From contig JALPQD010000388.1 in NCBI GenBank assembly GCA_023101885.1, positions 637,001 to 701,000 of the forward strand: a stretch of DNA of 64,000 nt. The letters are read 5' to 3'. The notes below the pieces were generated by a model. That model was not told the DNA's origin, did not search any database, and worked only from the letters and a program-made list of their open reading frames with translations. Of this stretch, positions 1-13,300 are shown one piece after another. How positions within the stretch are numbered: the first letter of the stretch is position 1; every line of letters begins with the position of its first letter. Both the position numbers and the translations under genes were made by a program. The DNA comes from Typhlomys cinereus (lineage: Eukaryota; Chordata; Mammalia; Rodentia; Platacanthomyidae).

Positions 1-821
1 CTACGTCATTCCATGCTCCCATATCCCTGCAGATGTATCTGTGGGCGCTCTGAGGGATACACTGACACTAGGTAATCAGCCTTAGTGTTGTACTCTCCCA
101 AGGTGTGTAGGGAATTCCATGACCATTCAAAGGAGCCCCTAGACACACATTAAGAACCACTTATCTTCAACAGTTTAATCTGCCAGGGCCACAAATTCAA
201 AGCAACAATAAATCTAGGTCACCCTTGGCTACTAGAATTTCCCATGGAGCCGTAGGAAGAGGGCAGAGCACTGCACAGGTAAAAATTCTTAAGGATGCTG
301 AGGTTGGTCTTCATATTTGAAACTTTATGTTCCAGTTGTTGTTTTGCTGAAAACCGAATGAGTCTTAGGCCGTGTAAGGAAAACCTGCCAGTGAATTTAG
401 AATTCAGGAAAGTTTTGGATTCTTATTTTGTTCTTGCTGTGTTTCCCAAGTTGAGAAGGGAAAAGGAGAAGCTCCCACTCCAAAATGTTGCAGGAGTTTT
501 CAGAACCAACTGCTACTCTTGGTCTGGGGCCAGAAACACATGTAAAGAAACCACTGGATCCAGCGAAAATGTTTTATCCCTCTTGGTGATAACAGACAAA
601 CTGAGAGCTGAGCAGTCAGGATTATTGATATTTAACCCTCTCTCTGGAATGAGACATTCTAGAATTTTCTTGTGGAGTTCAAGCTGGTCTGTCATCCTTT
701 CAGGGAAGAAATAAAACAGCAGAATGAGGGGTGAATGTTATATAACTTACTTACCTGTTTGTATTTGGAGGAAATGGATAATAGCTGGCGTCTCTACTGT
801 CCAGAAGCTGGTTTTCATTAT

Positions 822-1400
822 TTTTTCTTTTTTATAAATTTTATTTAATTTAGTTTTTTTTAGTTTTACAAGCATATTGAGTACTTATCCCTGCTTCACA
901 CCATTCCTACTTCTTCCCATCTCTTTCCCTTCCCTTCATCAATCTATTTCATTCCCTCCCACCTTCTATCTGGCTGCTTCTAAGGATCCCAGGGTTCCTT
1001 CTGGCTTGTTTACTCTTGTGGGGGTTCAGGACTCTGTGGCATACCAAGTTGCCCCTTCTCAGCCCCCCCCCCACTGATTGGGGCAGTTCATTCAGCTCTA
1101 GTCCCTAAGGTTTCCACTGTATGTTCTTATCTCTCTTAAGTTCCTTGATATTCTATGGGGGCATGTTGGTATGTCAGTTATTACCCAGATCTGGTAAGGA
1201 CAAGTCTCACTGAAGTAAGTTCCTGGATGCAGCAGTCCTGCCTTTAATGGGATGTCTTATCCAATGGTGGACCTTCCTATCTCTAGGTTTTTACCATTTC
1301 CTTGCCCCCTCTCTTGTGAGTTTCCCTAAGATGTAGGATCAGGAGAGATTAGGTTGGCCTGATTCTGCATGAGTCTTGCTAGGTCACCGGTATTCTGCTT
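822..1400 (-). repeat. L1-like 3' end, minus strand
   Basis: On the minus strand this reads as a G- and A-rich LINE 3' region ending in an A-rich tail (the T-rich left end at 820-865). Two related copies occur at 37070-37640 and 63405-64000, sharing the segments around 'ttacaagcatattga', 'tctactcttgtggggg' and 'gttggcctgattctg'. The family is inferred, not matched to a library. Confidence 0.55.
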
Positions 1401-1404
1401 TATG

Positions 1405-1867
1405 GTAGATGGAACTGGAGAATATAACATTGAGCGAGGTATCTCAGACACAGAAAGGTAAGTGTCGCATGTTCTTTCTTATGTGCACATACTAGTACTG
1501 ATGTCCTCGTCAGTGTACTTGGCTTATAATTATTGTAATAGCCAGAAAATTTGAAAAAGACCAATGAATGGAAAGGTGGGAAGAAGTGGTTAGGGTGAAA
1601 CCTTTCAAAGGGGAGATTTAGAATACATGGCAAGTAGGGGGAGGGAGGGAATAATTTGGAAAAATGCCTAGGGGGGCATGAGGAGGTGGGATTTAAGAGT
1701 GACAAAGGGATTTATAAGATCATATGAGGTAACCCTGCAGGAAACTCATATACTAATAATATATCAACACAAACCTGTCTATTAAAGAAAGGAGAAGGAA
1801 TGGGCAGCCCCTATGCAGAGTAGCACTGAGAAAGGAAAACAGGGGAAAACAAAAAAAAAAAAAAAAA
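1405..1867 (+). repeat. Rodent L1 3' end, plus strand
   Basis: The segment starting 'gatggaactggagaatat' and running through 'gaggtatctcagacacaga' resembles the ORF2 end of rodent L1 elements. An A18-like run at 1850-1867 could be its tail. It abuts an opposite-strand L1-like piece. Confidence 0.5.
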
Positions 1868-2562
1868 CCCAGAGCTGATCCACTTAGTACCCAGTGACAA
1901 TATCAATGACTTTCATTTTTAATGCCTGGGACTTGTGACCTTGTCAGAAAGGCCACCAGTGGATTTAGTCAACAGCTCAGTGTTGGAGGTGGACAGCACT
2001 TCCCACAGATCAAGAGTGCCCACGATACGTAGCTGATACACTGGTAGAAGGGTCACCTTTGGCTGTGTGATGTGAATGTTCAGGCACATGTCTCTGGGAG
2101 AAACTGTAAAACCCTTATTAGCAAACATCTGCTTAATGGGAGAAGAAGAAAGGAGGAGTTGATGTTTACTGGGTTTTGGGACATGTATGTATCAGAGAGA
2201 ACTTACTGGGAGAGATGATAGGGCCTTAAGGAGACTTCTTTTGTAATGATGAAGAGCAGCTGAGCAAGTGAAGCCTCAGATTCTCTGAGCTTCGGAAATG
2301 AATTCAGCTACAAAGAATTCTGGGAATGCAATCAAGGACAGTGATTAATTTACTAATTTCTAAGAATTCACCGACCTTCATGTCTTTCCTTTCTCTTTTT
2401 CCTTTTTCCCTCCTCCCTCCTACCTCAGCTTTTTATGCTTTCCTTTAATTTTTTCTTGCTTCCTTCTCTCATTTTTGCAATTTGTTACTTTATTAAGTAA
2501 TTTATGTTGACAACTGTGCATGTGGAGATTTTAAAATAAAGTTCCTCCAATAGCTCTATACG

Positions 2563-2600
2563 ATTGTGTTTGTGTGTGTGTGTGTGTGTGCGCGCGCACT
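2563..2600. repeat. (TG)n microsatellite with CG steps
   Basis: A run of TG dinucleotides passing into alternating CG at its right end, a purine-pyrimidine alternation able to adopt Z-DNA. Confidence 0.9.
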
Positions 2601-2774
2601 CGTGCACACGTATGCTTTTTGAGAGAGGGGTTGCATTTGGAGAAACTCACAAAATATTTATCAGTAATAAGCTATGTAATTACCATTTAGCGTTTATACT
2701 AAAGGAAATGTTATCGCTGGTGTTAGTGGGGCATATTGAACAAAAGTAACTTTTCAGTTGCATCTTTAAAAGGG

Positions 2775-2948
2775 TGCACAGGGTCTGGGAGACGACTCAG
2801 GGGTTAAAACCTTTGCTTAGCAAGCAAAAGATCAGAGTTCTCACCCACAGATCCAACTTAAAAAAAAAAGTCATCATATGAACTGCATACCTACTACCCC
2901 TAGCAAAATACACACACACGCACACACACACAGACACACACACACACG
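2775..2948 (+). repeat. B2-superfamily-like SINE, diverged, with CA tail
   Basis: The head 'gggagacgactcaggggtt' followed by 'cttagcaagcaaaagatcagagttc' is a decayed tRNA-like SINE head. It ends in a CA-rich run at 2911-2948. Confidence 0.65.
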
Positions 2949-3255
2949 GAAAAAGTGTTCTAGGACTGTTCTGGATGTAGAGGTGGCATTGAGCTTCACC
3001 AGCTGGGCAGGAACATGCATGAGACACTTTCACAGCTAGCAAAATCTTTTGAGTGTGGCAGATTATCAGGAAGCAAAGATGAGACGGAGGCATGTACATA
3101 CATACAGTCTTGAGTTTCACATGAAGTCCTGAAGTTTTATGTACCTTACAGAGTTCTGGGTTGAGTGACTAGGACTCAGCAGAGGGGCCGTTTTTGTAAG
3201 CATTTGAGTATTTTCCATGTAGCCAGGGGGAACCCATTAAAGTTCTCCAATTATG

Positions 3256-3545
3256 TTTGTATATGTGCATTTATTCTTCTGCATTCACCTGTACTTTGAC
3301 ATGCATATGGAGCTAGAGGTCTATAGATGCTTTTCCATCTGATTTGAGACAAGGTCTTTTTGCAGCTGAATAAATCTGACTAAACTCCAAGCCTTCTCCT
3401 GGCCATACCACCCCCAACCACCTCCACCTAGTCTACTTCCTGTAGACACGCCTCTTCTTGGCTTTGGTTCAAAACTCAGGTTCAGTTTCAAAACTCAGCT
3501 TATCCAGTTTGTCAAACGTTTACCCACTTAACCATCTCCTTAGCC
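3256..3545 (-). repeat. RSINE1/B4-like SINE remnant
   Basis: The right end 'cacttaaccatctccttagcc' region is the reverse complement of the usual 'ctggggagatggctcagtgg' head, and 'tttgagacaaggtctttttg' is the B4/B1-like inner part. It is strongly diverged. Confidence 0.5.
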
Positions 3546-3596
3546 TAAATGCTGTTCTTTTTTTCTTAAGTACTACAGGTGGCCCCATCTATAATT

Positions 3597-3905
3597 GTTC
3601 TTCTTAGTCATTAAAGCATTTGCCTGATAAGCAAAAGGACCAGAGTTCAGACCCTCAGATCCCACATCGACTGTCTGGTACATGCAATGACTGCTTATAA
3701 AGCCTGCCCTGGATGGTGGAGCCAGGGAATCCCCAGAGCAAGCTTGCTTACAAAGCATCACAAGGGAGCTCTGGGCTTTTTCAGAGATCCAGTCTCAAAA
3801 AAAGAAAGGGAAGGAAGAGTCATTATTCCTGATATGACCCTGGGGCCTCAACATCCATGCTTTCACATGTACACACACATGCATGTACCCCCACACCATA
3901 CATAC
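3597..3905 (+). repeat. RSINE1-like SINE
   Basis: tRNA-like head ('catttgcctgataagcaaaa', 'ccagagttcagacc'), a middle ending 'gagatccagtctcaaa' and a tail of 'cctggggcctcaacatcc' plus ACACAC-type steps match the order of RSINE1 parts. Confidence 0.6.
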
Positions 3906-4558
3906 ACATGAAAATGGGAAAAATAGATATACAGTATGATCTCCTGTATTATATAACAATCATTATTTTCCATTTAGTATGGTGCACTGCAAAATTATAC
4001 AAAATTTTACGTGCCTCTGAGGAGTTTTAAATTGTTTTTCTTTTTACATACAGATATGGATTCAGGACATATTAGAAAATGAGATGCATCTGCAAATCGT
4101 AGTCACATTAGTCCAACAATGCAGTGAAGGATTCCTCCTTTATTGGTGTTTCTGAATTGAATTGGCTACATGATATGCTCATGGTTTATAAGGCAGAGAA
4201 CCTTCATAAATTTCAAATGAGGAGCTTGAATTAGAACAATGAGCTGTGTAATTACTATGTATGTCCACCAGCTAAAGCAGTATGCTTGGCACATGTTTTG
4301 TAAACCCTTGGTAACATATGCATATGATGGTAGGGCTTATTTACAAAGCCATACCAAAGGGGATACAGTGTCCTTGTCATCAAATGAAAGTTTTCATTGT
4401 GTTTTTATTTAATGTGGAAATTCTTCTGTGAAGCTCTGTTCCTTAATGGTGTAGAAAAGTTTGAGAGATTGTGAATATTAATAGTCTATGGGCTTTACTG
4501 AGTTATATGTGAAGTCATTGATGCTAAATGTTCATATTTGTGCTTTGCCATTCTTTAG

Positions 4559-4623
4559 GTCTGTGATGGGGTCAAACAAAGAGCCAGACCTAGTGCATCT
4601 CGAGGCCAGGACCATAGATGGCC
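4559..4623 (+). CDS. Sorcs3: SORCS3 exon a: propeller segment VMGSNKEPDLVHLEA
   Basis: This 65-nt exon follows an acceptor ending ttctttag and is followed by donor gtaagta. Its first base completes a codon of the previous, unseen exon, probably the Trp of a YW-S motif. Its last base, c, is completed by the AT of the next exon to give His. It encodes VMGSNKEPDLVHLEA followed by RTIDG, a propeller strand. It is isolated by more than 4.5 kb upstream and 17 kb downstream and is too short for simple ORF detection; recognition rests on similarity to the family and on the phase match. Confidence 0.88.
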
Positions 4624-7600
4624 GTAAGTAAATCACTGTGTCCCAGTGTTCATGGTGACATTAATTCTATCCATCTGTCATGAACCAAGTTTTTGCGACT
4701 ACCCTGATAGCAATCCATCACTTGGTGAACAAAGCCATTTCCTGCCTCCAGTACTACAGAATTAGCTTCATGATTTTCATAAGAACTTACATTTAAATCT
4801 AATTACAAATATGCATATCTCTGTCCATATTTATTTCCATTTGTTTGAAGACAAGACTTGGTCTATCCTGTCAATCAACCTGTTCTGATAGAGAGAAAAT
4901 CTCCAAACTCCTGATTGTTTATTATGTTTTGTGTGCAAGTATTTGTGTATGTGTGCATAGGTGCATGTGCATGTGGAGGTCAAAGGACCAATTTGAACAT
5001 TATTACTCACCTGGATCTCACCAAATGTATTATGCTAGCTGGCCCCAGGCTATGTTTATCTGTGCTTCTCCAATATTACATTACAAGCCTGTGTCACTGT
5101 TGAACTTCTTTACATAGGTTCTGGGGACCGGAGTCCAGTCCCTGTGCTTGCAAATCAAACATGTGACCAACTGAATTATCTCCCGAGCTCACATAATTAA
5201 CTTCTAAGGTATTCTGCTGTTGGGATTTGATGTATTTTTCCCAGTTCTTTCATTTTTTCAGATACATTCCAGGCAGTATTCCCTTGTCCCATGTAGAGAT
5301 CACAAAGCACTTGGAAAGAAATGGACAAAAAGAATTGTCCTGTATCCCCAGCAGACAGCAGGGAGGAGGTGGGGTCATTGGAGGACCTCAACTTTATGGA
5401 AGGTCTTACTAGTGCTTGTTAGATATCTTAGAGTGAGGGCTTCTGTTTGAAGAGATCGCAGCGTTGGCTCCATGAGATCCAGGGAAGTAAGCTGTAAATG
5501 GAGAGTTCAAATACCACTGACTAATTGTGTCGCCTTGAAAAAGCCACTTAACCCTTGAAATCTCAGTTTTTTTTCATAATAATAGCTCTTTTAGAACTTA
5601 ACATTTATCAGTTCTTACCAGATACTGTGCCTAACACTTTACATATTTCCTCACAATTAGTCCTCATGATGATGATGTAAATTGTCATTCTCACTGCACC
5701 GAAGAAAACAGAGTAGCAAGGTGGGTAATAATGTTATCTGTAAGATACTTGACACGTTACCCAGAGGATAGTGATGTCTATTTCCCAAAGCCCAATCAGG
5801 TAAGAACTAATGAGTCAATGCATATTAGACATTGCACAGAGCACTTAGACCCTTCAATATTTGAACACTAACAGTGTAATTTCCTTCCCCTACTTTGGTG
5901 CAGAGGAACCTCAAAAGGTTTAACAGTTGCTAGGGTACAATTCTGTGTAGGAAAGCACAAGACAAGTGAGAGAAATAGGAAAGAGAGAAAGATCATAGAA
6001 GAGGGTTGAAAGCAGAAGAGACTGGGAGAAATAAAGATCTCCTATGTAAATGAGAAAGAGTGAATCATCTAACAGCTACAGAGCAGGGGTCTAAGACACC
6101 CTGCTTGAAGCTGGAAAGTGAACATTTCCTGCTTCTAAAGTAATCTCAGAATTAGAAAGAAGCCTTGTCACTTCCGATTATGCCTTTCCTCTCTCTTTAG
6201 CTCTTCTGAATGCAAAGGTGCCTATACATTGTAGTTTTCAAGACAGAGAAAATAAGTCACCCATGCAACCCGACTCCCAGAAGCCACATAACCTCCAAGG
6301 CTCTCCTCTGAAAGCCTCATGAGATGTTTCCTCTCTAGAGGCTTTGCTGCTCCATTTGGGACATTGTCTTGAGTATGGTCACTGGGAACCCGGAACTCCG
6401 TGTAATATTAACCGCCCCTCCCTTCTTCCTGCACATCCAAGCATGGCTGCCATATCAGGTTCCAATTGTCACCTGACACAGGACTTACTGTTGGAGGACT
6501 TCCCCTCCACCTCGCCCCACATTATGGGGTTCTCTGTCAGGCAGTAATACCTGCATTTTCATGCAGCAAGTGCTAATATCTTAGACTCTAAGGTTCAGGT
6601 TTACCACAGCAGAGTGGGCAATTGTTTCCTGAGTAAAAGTGAGCCCATGCCTGGCCTAAAAGCTAGTTGAATTCCCACAGTTCTGATGTTGAAACGTTGT
6701 AGCTCAAGCATAACGTGATGGTACCTGTCCATTTCCTTAGTTGTATCTCACCTTGTGCCCTCCACACTCTTGGTCTAAGGCCTTTGCTCTTGCCTCCAGA
6801 CATTGGAACAGAGAAAGTTCTGCATTGTCACAATGAAAAATGTTGATACTTGCTGATTATTCTTCCGCCAGGCATCCATTCACTCCTCTCTTGCTGCTAC
6901 TGTGCACCAGTTGGGTACGGCTAATCATTGCTCGTGGGTGGAGCACATGCTCTTTAGGGAATCCTTTCTTAAATTCCCAAATCAATCAGTTTCTTTATTT
7001 TGCTTGGTTTTATCCAATGATGTTCCTTCCCCCCTCCTTTCCTCTCAGTTTGAAAATTCTTTTCTACTTTTGTCATTATGAGATTGACTGTTGGTCCCCA
7101 GCAATCTATGTGTGCTACTACAGAAGGGATGTACTGCTGCGTTCTCTTCTGTCTCCAGTACTGCCATTGCCACATACAGAAGGACCTCACCGAATACATG
7201 GGAATGCCGGCTGCCTAGGCAACCCCCATCAAAGTCACCTGTCTCATCTCCTATACTGGGCTGCCTGGAAATTTTTAAGCACGGCATCTCTGACTTTGTC
7301 AGAGCATGCATGCAGCTCTTCTAAGGCTCTTAATAAGACATGAACATGGCACCAGTGCTGGTCTGTGGCCGACACTTTAGATAGCAAAGTTTCATGACAG
7401 AAAACTAATAAAAGAAAGCTCTGGATGGAGCTGATAGCATGTCTTACCAATTTCATTTTTTGAGCTTTTGAGGATAAAGCTGCCTTTGCGTTCGTGGCAT
7501 CCAGTGTGCATAACCCTGTATCTTAAAGCTGAAAGGCTATTGCTCCATCTGACCTGCACATTTTCTTGTACCTAACTCTACTCCTTAGCTTCCTGCTGGC

Positions 7601-10274
7601 GAGGCAGCTGATAATGACAAAATGTCATCCCTGGCTCAGCTCTGGCAAGGCAAGAAACACATCATTTCTAATTTATTCATTTTTATTTTTTCTTATTTTG
7701 GGGTATTTTTTTTGAAAAGGCATCTTCAGAAACTATCCAAGGGTAAAAATTCAATAAAGGGATTTAATTTGAGATGATATCCTGTCAAAACTAAACAGAA
7801 GAAAAAGCTTACCAATATATTTTTATGATTGAAGCATAATACCTGACTTGCTTCAGTGAAAAACAAGAAGAACGAAATCACCTTGGTACCGTCTTGTGTC
7901 TCCATCCCTCCCTGCCTCTCTGCCTCTTCCTTCCTTTCCCTTCTTACCCCCTCCCCGCATTGCTGTCTCCAAGACAGTCAGCAAGCTTGGTTCCAGGTGA
8001 AAGAAACAGGCAGGAGGACGGAAGAAGAGCTGGGACAATCCCAAGCAGGCACGTGTCAGCAGGTTGCAACTGGCAAATCAGAGAGTCCATTTATCAAAAC
8101 CAGGTTCTAGGCTGGACAGTTGCTTTAGGAATTTCAGTATCTGTGTTATTTCTTCCCACTTCCTGACTGAAACACTCTCATTGCAAAAATTCCAGGTCGT
8201 TGACCTGGTAAGGTGCACTCCAAAACAGTATTTTGTTCAAAAACGTTAAACAAGAAATTTGTTGTTATTTGAATGAATTCAGAAAATTTTGTAGCCAAAG
8301 CATTGAGACATTGCACGGGGAGATGCATTGCTTGCCGGTTTGGCACATCTCCCTGTGGGCAGCTAATGCTTTTCTAGATTCCTTCATCCAATGCTTTATG
8401 TTCGGCCCTCCCTAGCTTAAAACTTATAATTCATTTGTGCTTCAGTGGAACCCCATGGCTTCAGGCACATGAGCCCTGGAAAGCTTTGTTCTGTGAGTAC
8501 ATAGGTTTCTTATCCGCTGTGTACTGAAATGTGTGTGTTGTGTAGTTTGCAGGAGTGATTGAAGATGCTCTTTCACACCTTACTTTCTGCCCTGGGAGGC
8601 GAGTTGAAGTGAATAGGCTCAATTAGAGTTAATCACATGTTATATCATGGGAAAACATTGAAGATGCTCGGTAGACGTGGTCTTTGATGTTGGTCTTTAT
8701 GTTCAGATTTGGACAAACAGGCAGGTCTTCATTCCGAATGTGAAAATTTTATTGATCTCCTATCTGTATGTGGGTTTGGGTGTTGGTATGTGTATGCTTT
8801 ATACACCTAATATAATCAGCTACTAAAAGCAAAACATATATTTTATTGATTTCCCAACCTGGGATGTATTTGTGTTGCATGCACTGTTAGCTCAGAACTT
8901 GCGTTCAAGATTGATTGAATCAGTGGGTATCTGACATGTGAGTGTCACTGTTCAGATATTCTCTCTCTTGTTCACTCTCTCACTCTCTTTCTCTCTCTCC
9001 CCCTCTCTCACCCTCTTTCTCTTAAATGTACGTGTGTATGAGGGATGTCCACTCTTGTGCACATAAGAGGAGGAGGTTAGAGGAGGATGTCCAATATTCT
9101 GTGCTGCAGCTCTTCATTTTATTCCCTGGGGACAGATTCTCTGACTGATCTAGAGCTGGGCTGGTGCCCAACAAGCCCAAGTGAGTCTTCGGTCTCTGCC
9201 CTCAACCCTCATCGCCACTATCAGCACTGAGCTTACTAACATATGGGTGACCATGCCAGCACTTCATATGGGTGCTGGGCATTCAAACTCATTCTTGCAT
9301 AACAAGTGCTCTTGGCCATTGAGTTGTCGCTTTGGCTTCTACACTTATCTTCTTAAAGGACAGTGTAAGTACAGGGTCTGGGTTGCTGTAGGATAAACGG
9401 ATGAACGCACTTAACTGTCTGAAGTTGGGTGCCCATGTCGTGGGCAAGTGATTTTGGATGAAAACAGCATCTGTCAGAATATGTCACATGGCAATTGCGT
9501 AAACACAACTCTGCACATATGCGACCTGTACACACAAATCACATAAGGCATTCTGCAGCCCTAAGGCTGTTTCTTGTATTAACTTTGGAAACTGAAGTCC
9601 TAGTCTGTGACCTGAATGTTTTTGTCTGTGTTGTGATCCCAGCCAGCAGGGACAGGGGACAAGGGACAATTAATGGATGCAGTGTTTATTTGCATGACTA
9701 AGTAACCTTCTAACAACTTCTCAAGGACTAATCTCTTTCACTGGGGAAAACAGGCTTTGGTCCTTTAGCCAACTGTGAAGTGATTGCCCCAAAACGCTGT
9801 GAAATCAACCTCAAAATAGCACATTATAATCTCAAGAAAAACAAAATAATTCTCACAACTCTATTTCATTATTGACTTTCTTAATTTTGTTGTTGGGTGA
9901 ATCCTGGAGATCTTTTCTTACCCTCTATCTGCCTTTGTAATCTGTTTTACAAACTGAATGCCATGCAAGCTGGTATGTAGATGAGGCCAGGTTGCTTAAA
10001 CACCATAGATCAGAGATAGTGGAGAAATGAATCTTTCAGTTCTTCTATCCCTGAGCAAGACTGTGTTGGGGAGGGTCATTGGAAGCACAGCTGCTTTTAT
10101 AATATAAATAGCATACAATCAGCACTCACATGCATCAATTAAGAAGTAAAAATCTATTTTGTGACCATCTTTCTCAGTCCCAAAAAGTGGTCACCTTGGC
10201 TAGATTAGGCTTCAGGTTACGCACCTGTTTCTTAAGGAAACCTCAAGTTTCATATTTTTCTTGCTTCCATCCAG

Positions 10275-10327
<53 letters not shown>

Positions 10328-13300
10328 CATACATATATGTATATGTATATTTGTGCTTTCATCTCAATTTAGCATTTTATATTTCACTCGTGCAATTTAT
10401 TTTATCACAGCTTTGCCCCTCTCCATTGCATAAATTCTGTGAGAGCAGGTACCAGGTGTTCTTACATGCATACATAGCTAGGCTTAGAGAGATGCCTCAG
10501 GGGTTAAAGCCATTGCCTCAAAGTAGAAGGACCTGAGTTCAGATCCCCAGACCTCATATAAAATTGCTGGCTGTAGCTTGTAATTCTAGCTCTGGATGAT
10601 AGAATCTGGGAAACCCCAGGACAAAGCAATAAGGAAGTAATGCAGTCCAGGATGATTCTCGATGTCATCCTTGGGCCTCCATAAACACACTGAAGAGTCC
10701 GCTTATACACACTCATGCATACTGGAACACACAAACACATGCTAAAAATGCTAAATACATATCTATGTACAAATGTATGTGTGTGTGTGCATTCGATTAA
10801 TTTGTCTCTATTTCCAAAGATATTCACTTACACAAATGTTTATGTTCTAGTCTGTGGTGTTACATGTAGCATTTGTTGGTGAACAGAAAGACAGGTGAAC
10901 AAATTCTTCCCATACCCACACATTGAAATTTAGTGACTCTCTGGTGAAATACTATGAACATAGTGAATATAGAATCTCTTATACCTTGAATTATAATCTA
11001 ATGATTACTGTCTCATTAAAATATATGTTGACATTTCTGTGTTTCAAGAAGTTCTGGATTTGTATCTGCATTTGTTTTGTCTGGTTAATAAGCATCCATG
11101 CTTGCTTAACAATTGCCACTGCACAAGGAGTAGCTGTTGAGCTGTTGGAAGGAAATCCTTGGGTCAGAACATACACATATCTGAAACTGTCCTAAACATT
11201 GTCACTTTGCCTTCTGAAATACCTGGTGTCATGCACAGCTCTACAATCAGAAGGTTCCTTTGTTGTTTGGGGGCACTCAGTAATCATGACAGCATGGGTG
11301 AATTTTTAATCACAGCCCATCTCATCAGCAGCGAAGTACAGCATGTTCTCACTACTTTGCTGGATTTGGAGTAAGCTGGGAGATCCTCGTTTGTTTCATT
11401 TAGCGGCTTTGATTTCTTTTTTCAGTGAACTTTGTAAGCTACCAGATCTCTGTAATATCTTTGAAATTATAAAAATGTAATCTGTTTTGTCATGTTTGGA
11501 CAAAAATCAAAATAGTGTTACTTTCACCCAGGTCAGAGATTCAAAGCTGGAAAGCAGTTGGCACCATTTATTCCCACAGTGATGCACTTACCCTTCTTCA
11601 TGTGGTGAAACAGTACTTTCATGCAATCAGCTTATGGGAGACAGAGGTATTTATTTGGCTACTTATTTGGGGATATAATCTATTGACATAGAAATCACAT
11701 AACAAAAGCATGGCTGAAGGCAGAAGCAGGAGGGTGATTCAGGTCACTGTAGCCTTCAAAGGCAGAGAGAACAAGAGCAAGACGAAGAGAAAGAAGGGTA
11801 GGACTACCAAGCACCAAGGTCCTCCCCCTGTGATGTCACATCCTCCAGTACTGTTCTGCTTCTTAAAGGTTCCACAGTCTTCCCAAACATGAACACTAGT
11901 AACACATTCAAACATAAGATTCTATAGGGGGAAACTCCCATTCAGACCATGGCATTCTGCCCTTGACACCATAGACTGATGGCCACCTCGTGATACAAAC
12001 CAAATGTGACTTCTCTTTCAATATATGAACAGTAGGGTCAAGGAAGGGGTTGGACTGAGTTTAGCCTGAAGTCAGCTTCTCATGACGCTATGTTCCCATC
12101 ATTCCACAGCACACTAAACATCCTCCCCTCTTTCCAACATTGTGCAGAGCATCAAGCTTTAGAGCGACCAAGGCATTTACCATTGACTTTCTTCCTGGCA
12201 GTGTGAATGTGACTGACATTTCCCATCACAAAAATCTCTTGAATTTAGCTAGGAATGATTTTTTTTAAATTGGGTATGTCCGATTCAGAAGCCCAGAGGT
12301 CATCCTGAAAAGTAACCAGAAGGAAGAGATTCCAGGCCTCCCATACAGAACAAAAAGTCTGATAATGACAGAACACTGACCGGCTCAAGGGGGCAGCTCT
12401 CACGTGGGATTCCTCATAGCCATTTTGTGTGACACCACTGCCCTCCTGTGTGCGTGGTGGCCAAGAGGTGCATATCCTTTTCTCTCACCCAGAGGACAGG
12501 AGAGCAGTGATACCCCAGAACACCTCAGCAGTACAGACCCTTACTTCAAGGCAGAGACCTGCATTTCCTCTGGGTTCCTAGAGTCTCTCAGGGTGTCATG
12601 GCAGCGACAGCAGCAGCAGCAGTAAAAACAGCAGAAGCAGTAGAAACAGCAGTAGCAGTAGAAGCAGCAGCATTAGCAGCAGTAAAAGGAACAGCTGAGG
12701 CAGCAGCAGCAGCAGCAGCATTAGCAGCAGTAAAAGGAACAGCTGCAGCAGCAGCAGTAGCAGCTATATGTATGCTTCTGCATTTACTTCCAAGTGTGTG
12801 GAAATTTCCAGCACATTTCTGACCCTTGCTTTCCAGACATTAGGAGCATAAAGACACTGGCAGGTATGGACGCCTTTCTCTTTGTCCTCTACATGTCAAG
12901 CCACAGCACAGGCTGACTTTGTTTCTTGGTGTTCTAGCCCCTGGCTCTTTCCAGCTGTACTTGCATCAATTCTTGGAAGGAGGAGCTGGTGTTCCTTTCC
13001 TCATTTTAATGACAAGGAAGAAAAAGGCTTCCACACAGCTTAAGTGTTTTTCCATTGTCTCAGTGCAAAGATTGAAATCCAGGTCCGGTTCACTGCAGAT
13101 CTGTTATTTATTCATTTGACAAATACTGTTACACCCCTATGTTTTTGCAGAATCCTCTCCTGAGCCTGAATAAGGAAGGGCGGGAACATTGCAAAGACCT
13201 TTGGCAGAGGTTACCTTCTGGATGGGGAAGACAGCACATCCGTGAATGCATAATGCACATGTGAATATGGGAGAAATATTCTTGCACATCTATTAGGAAA

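Larger units (their letters stand above)
1..4558 (+). other. SORCS3 intron (3' part), repeat-rich
   Basis: No exon was found here. The stretch holds a pair of opposed L1 3' ends (about 822-1867), a TG run at 2563 and three SINE remnants (2775-2948, 3256-3545, 3597-3905). The sequence 1-800 and 1870-2560 shows no feature I can name. Confidence 0.75.

Noticed and set aside
1..4558. Search for the preceding SORCS3 exon (expected to end in a YW codon pair)
   Set aside because: No acceptor-donor pair with a fitting phase and family-like translation was found in this stretch.
12598..12822. Alanine-rich frame
   Set aside because: It is the GCA triplet repeat, without splice sites or a plausible start context.
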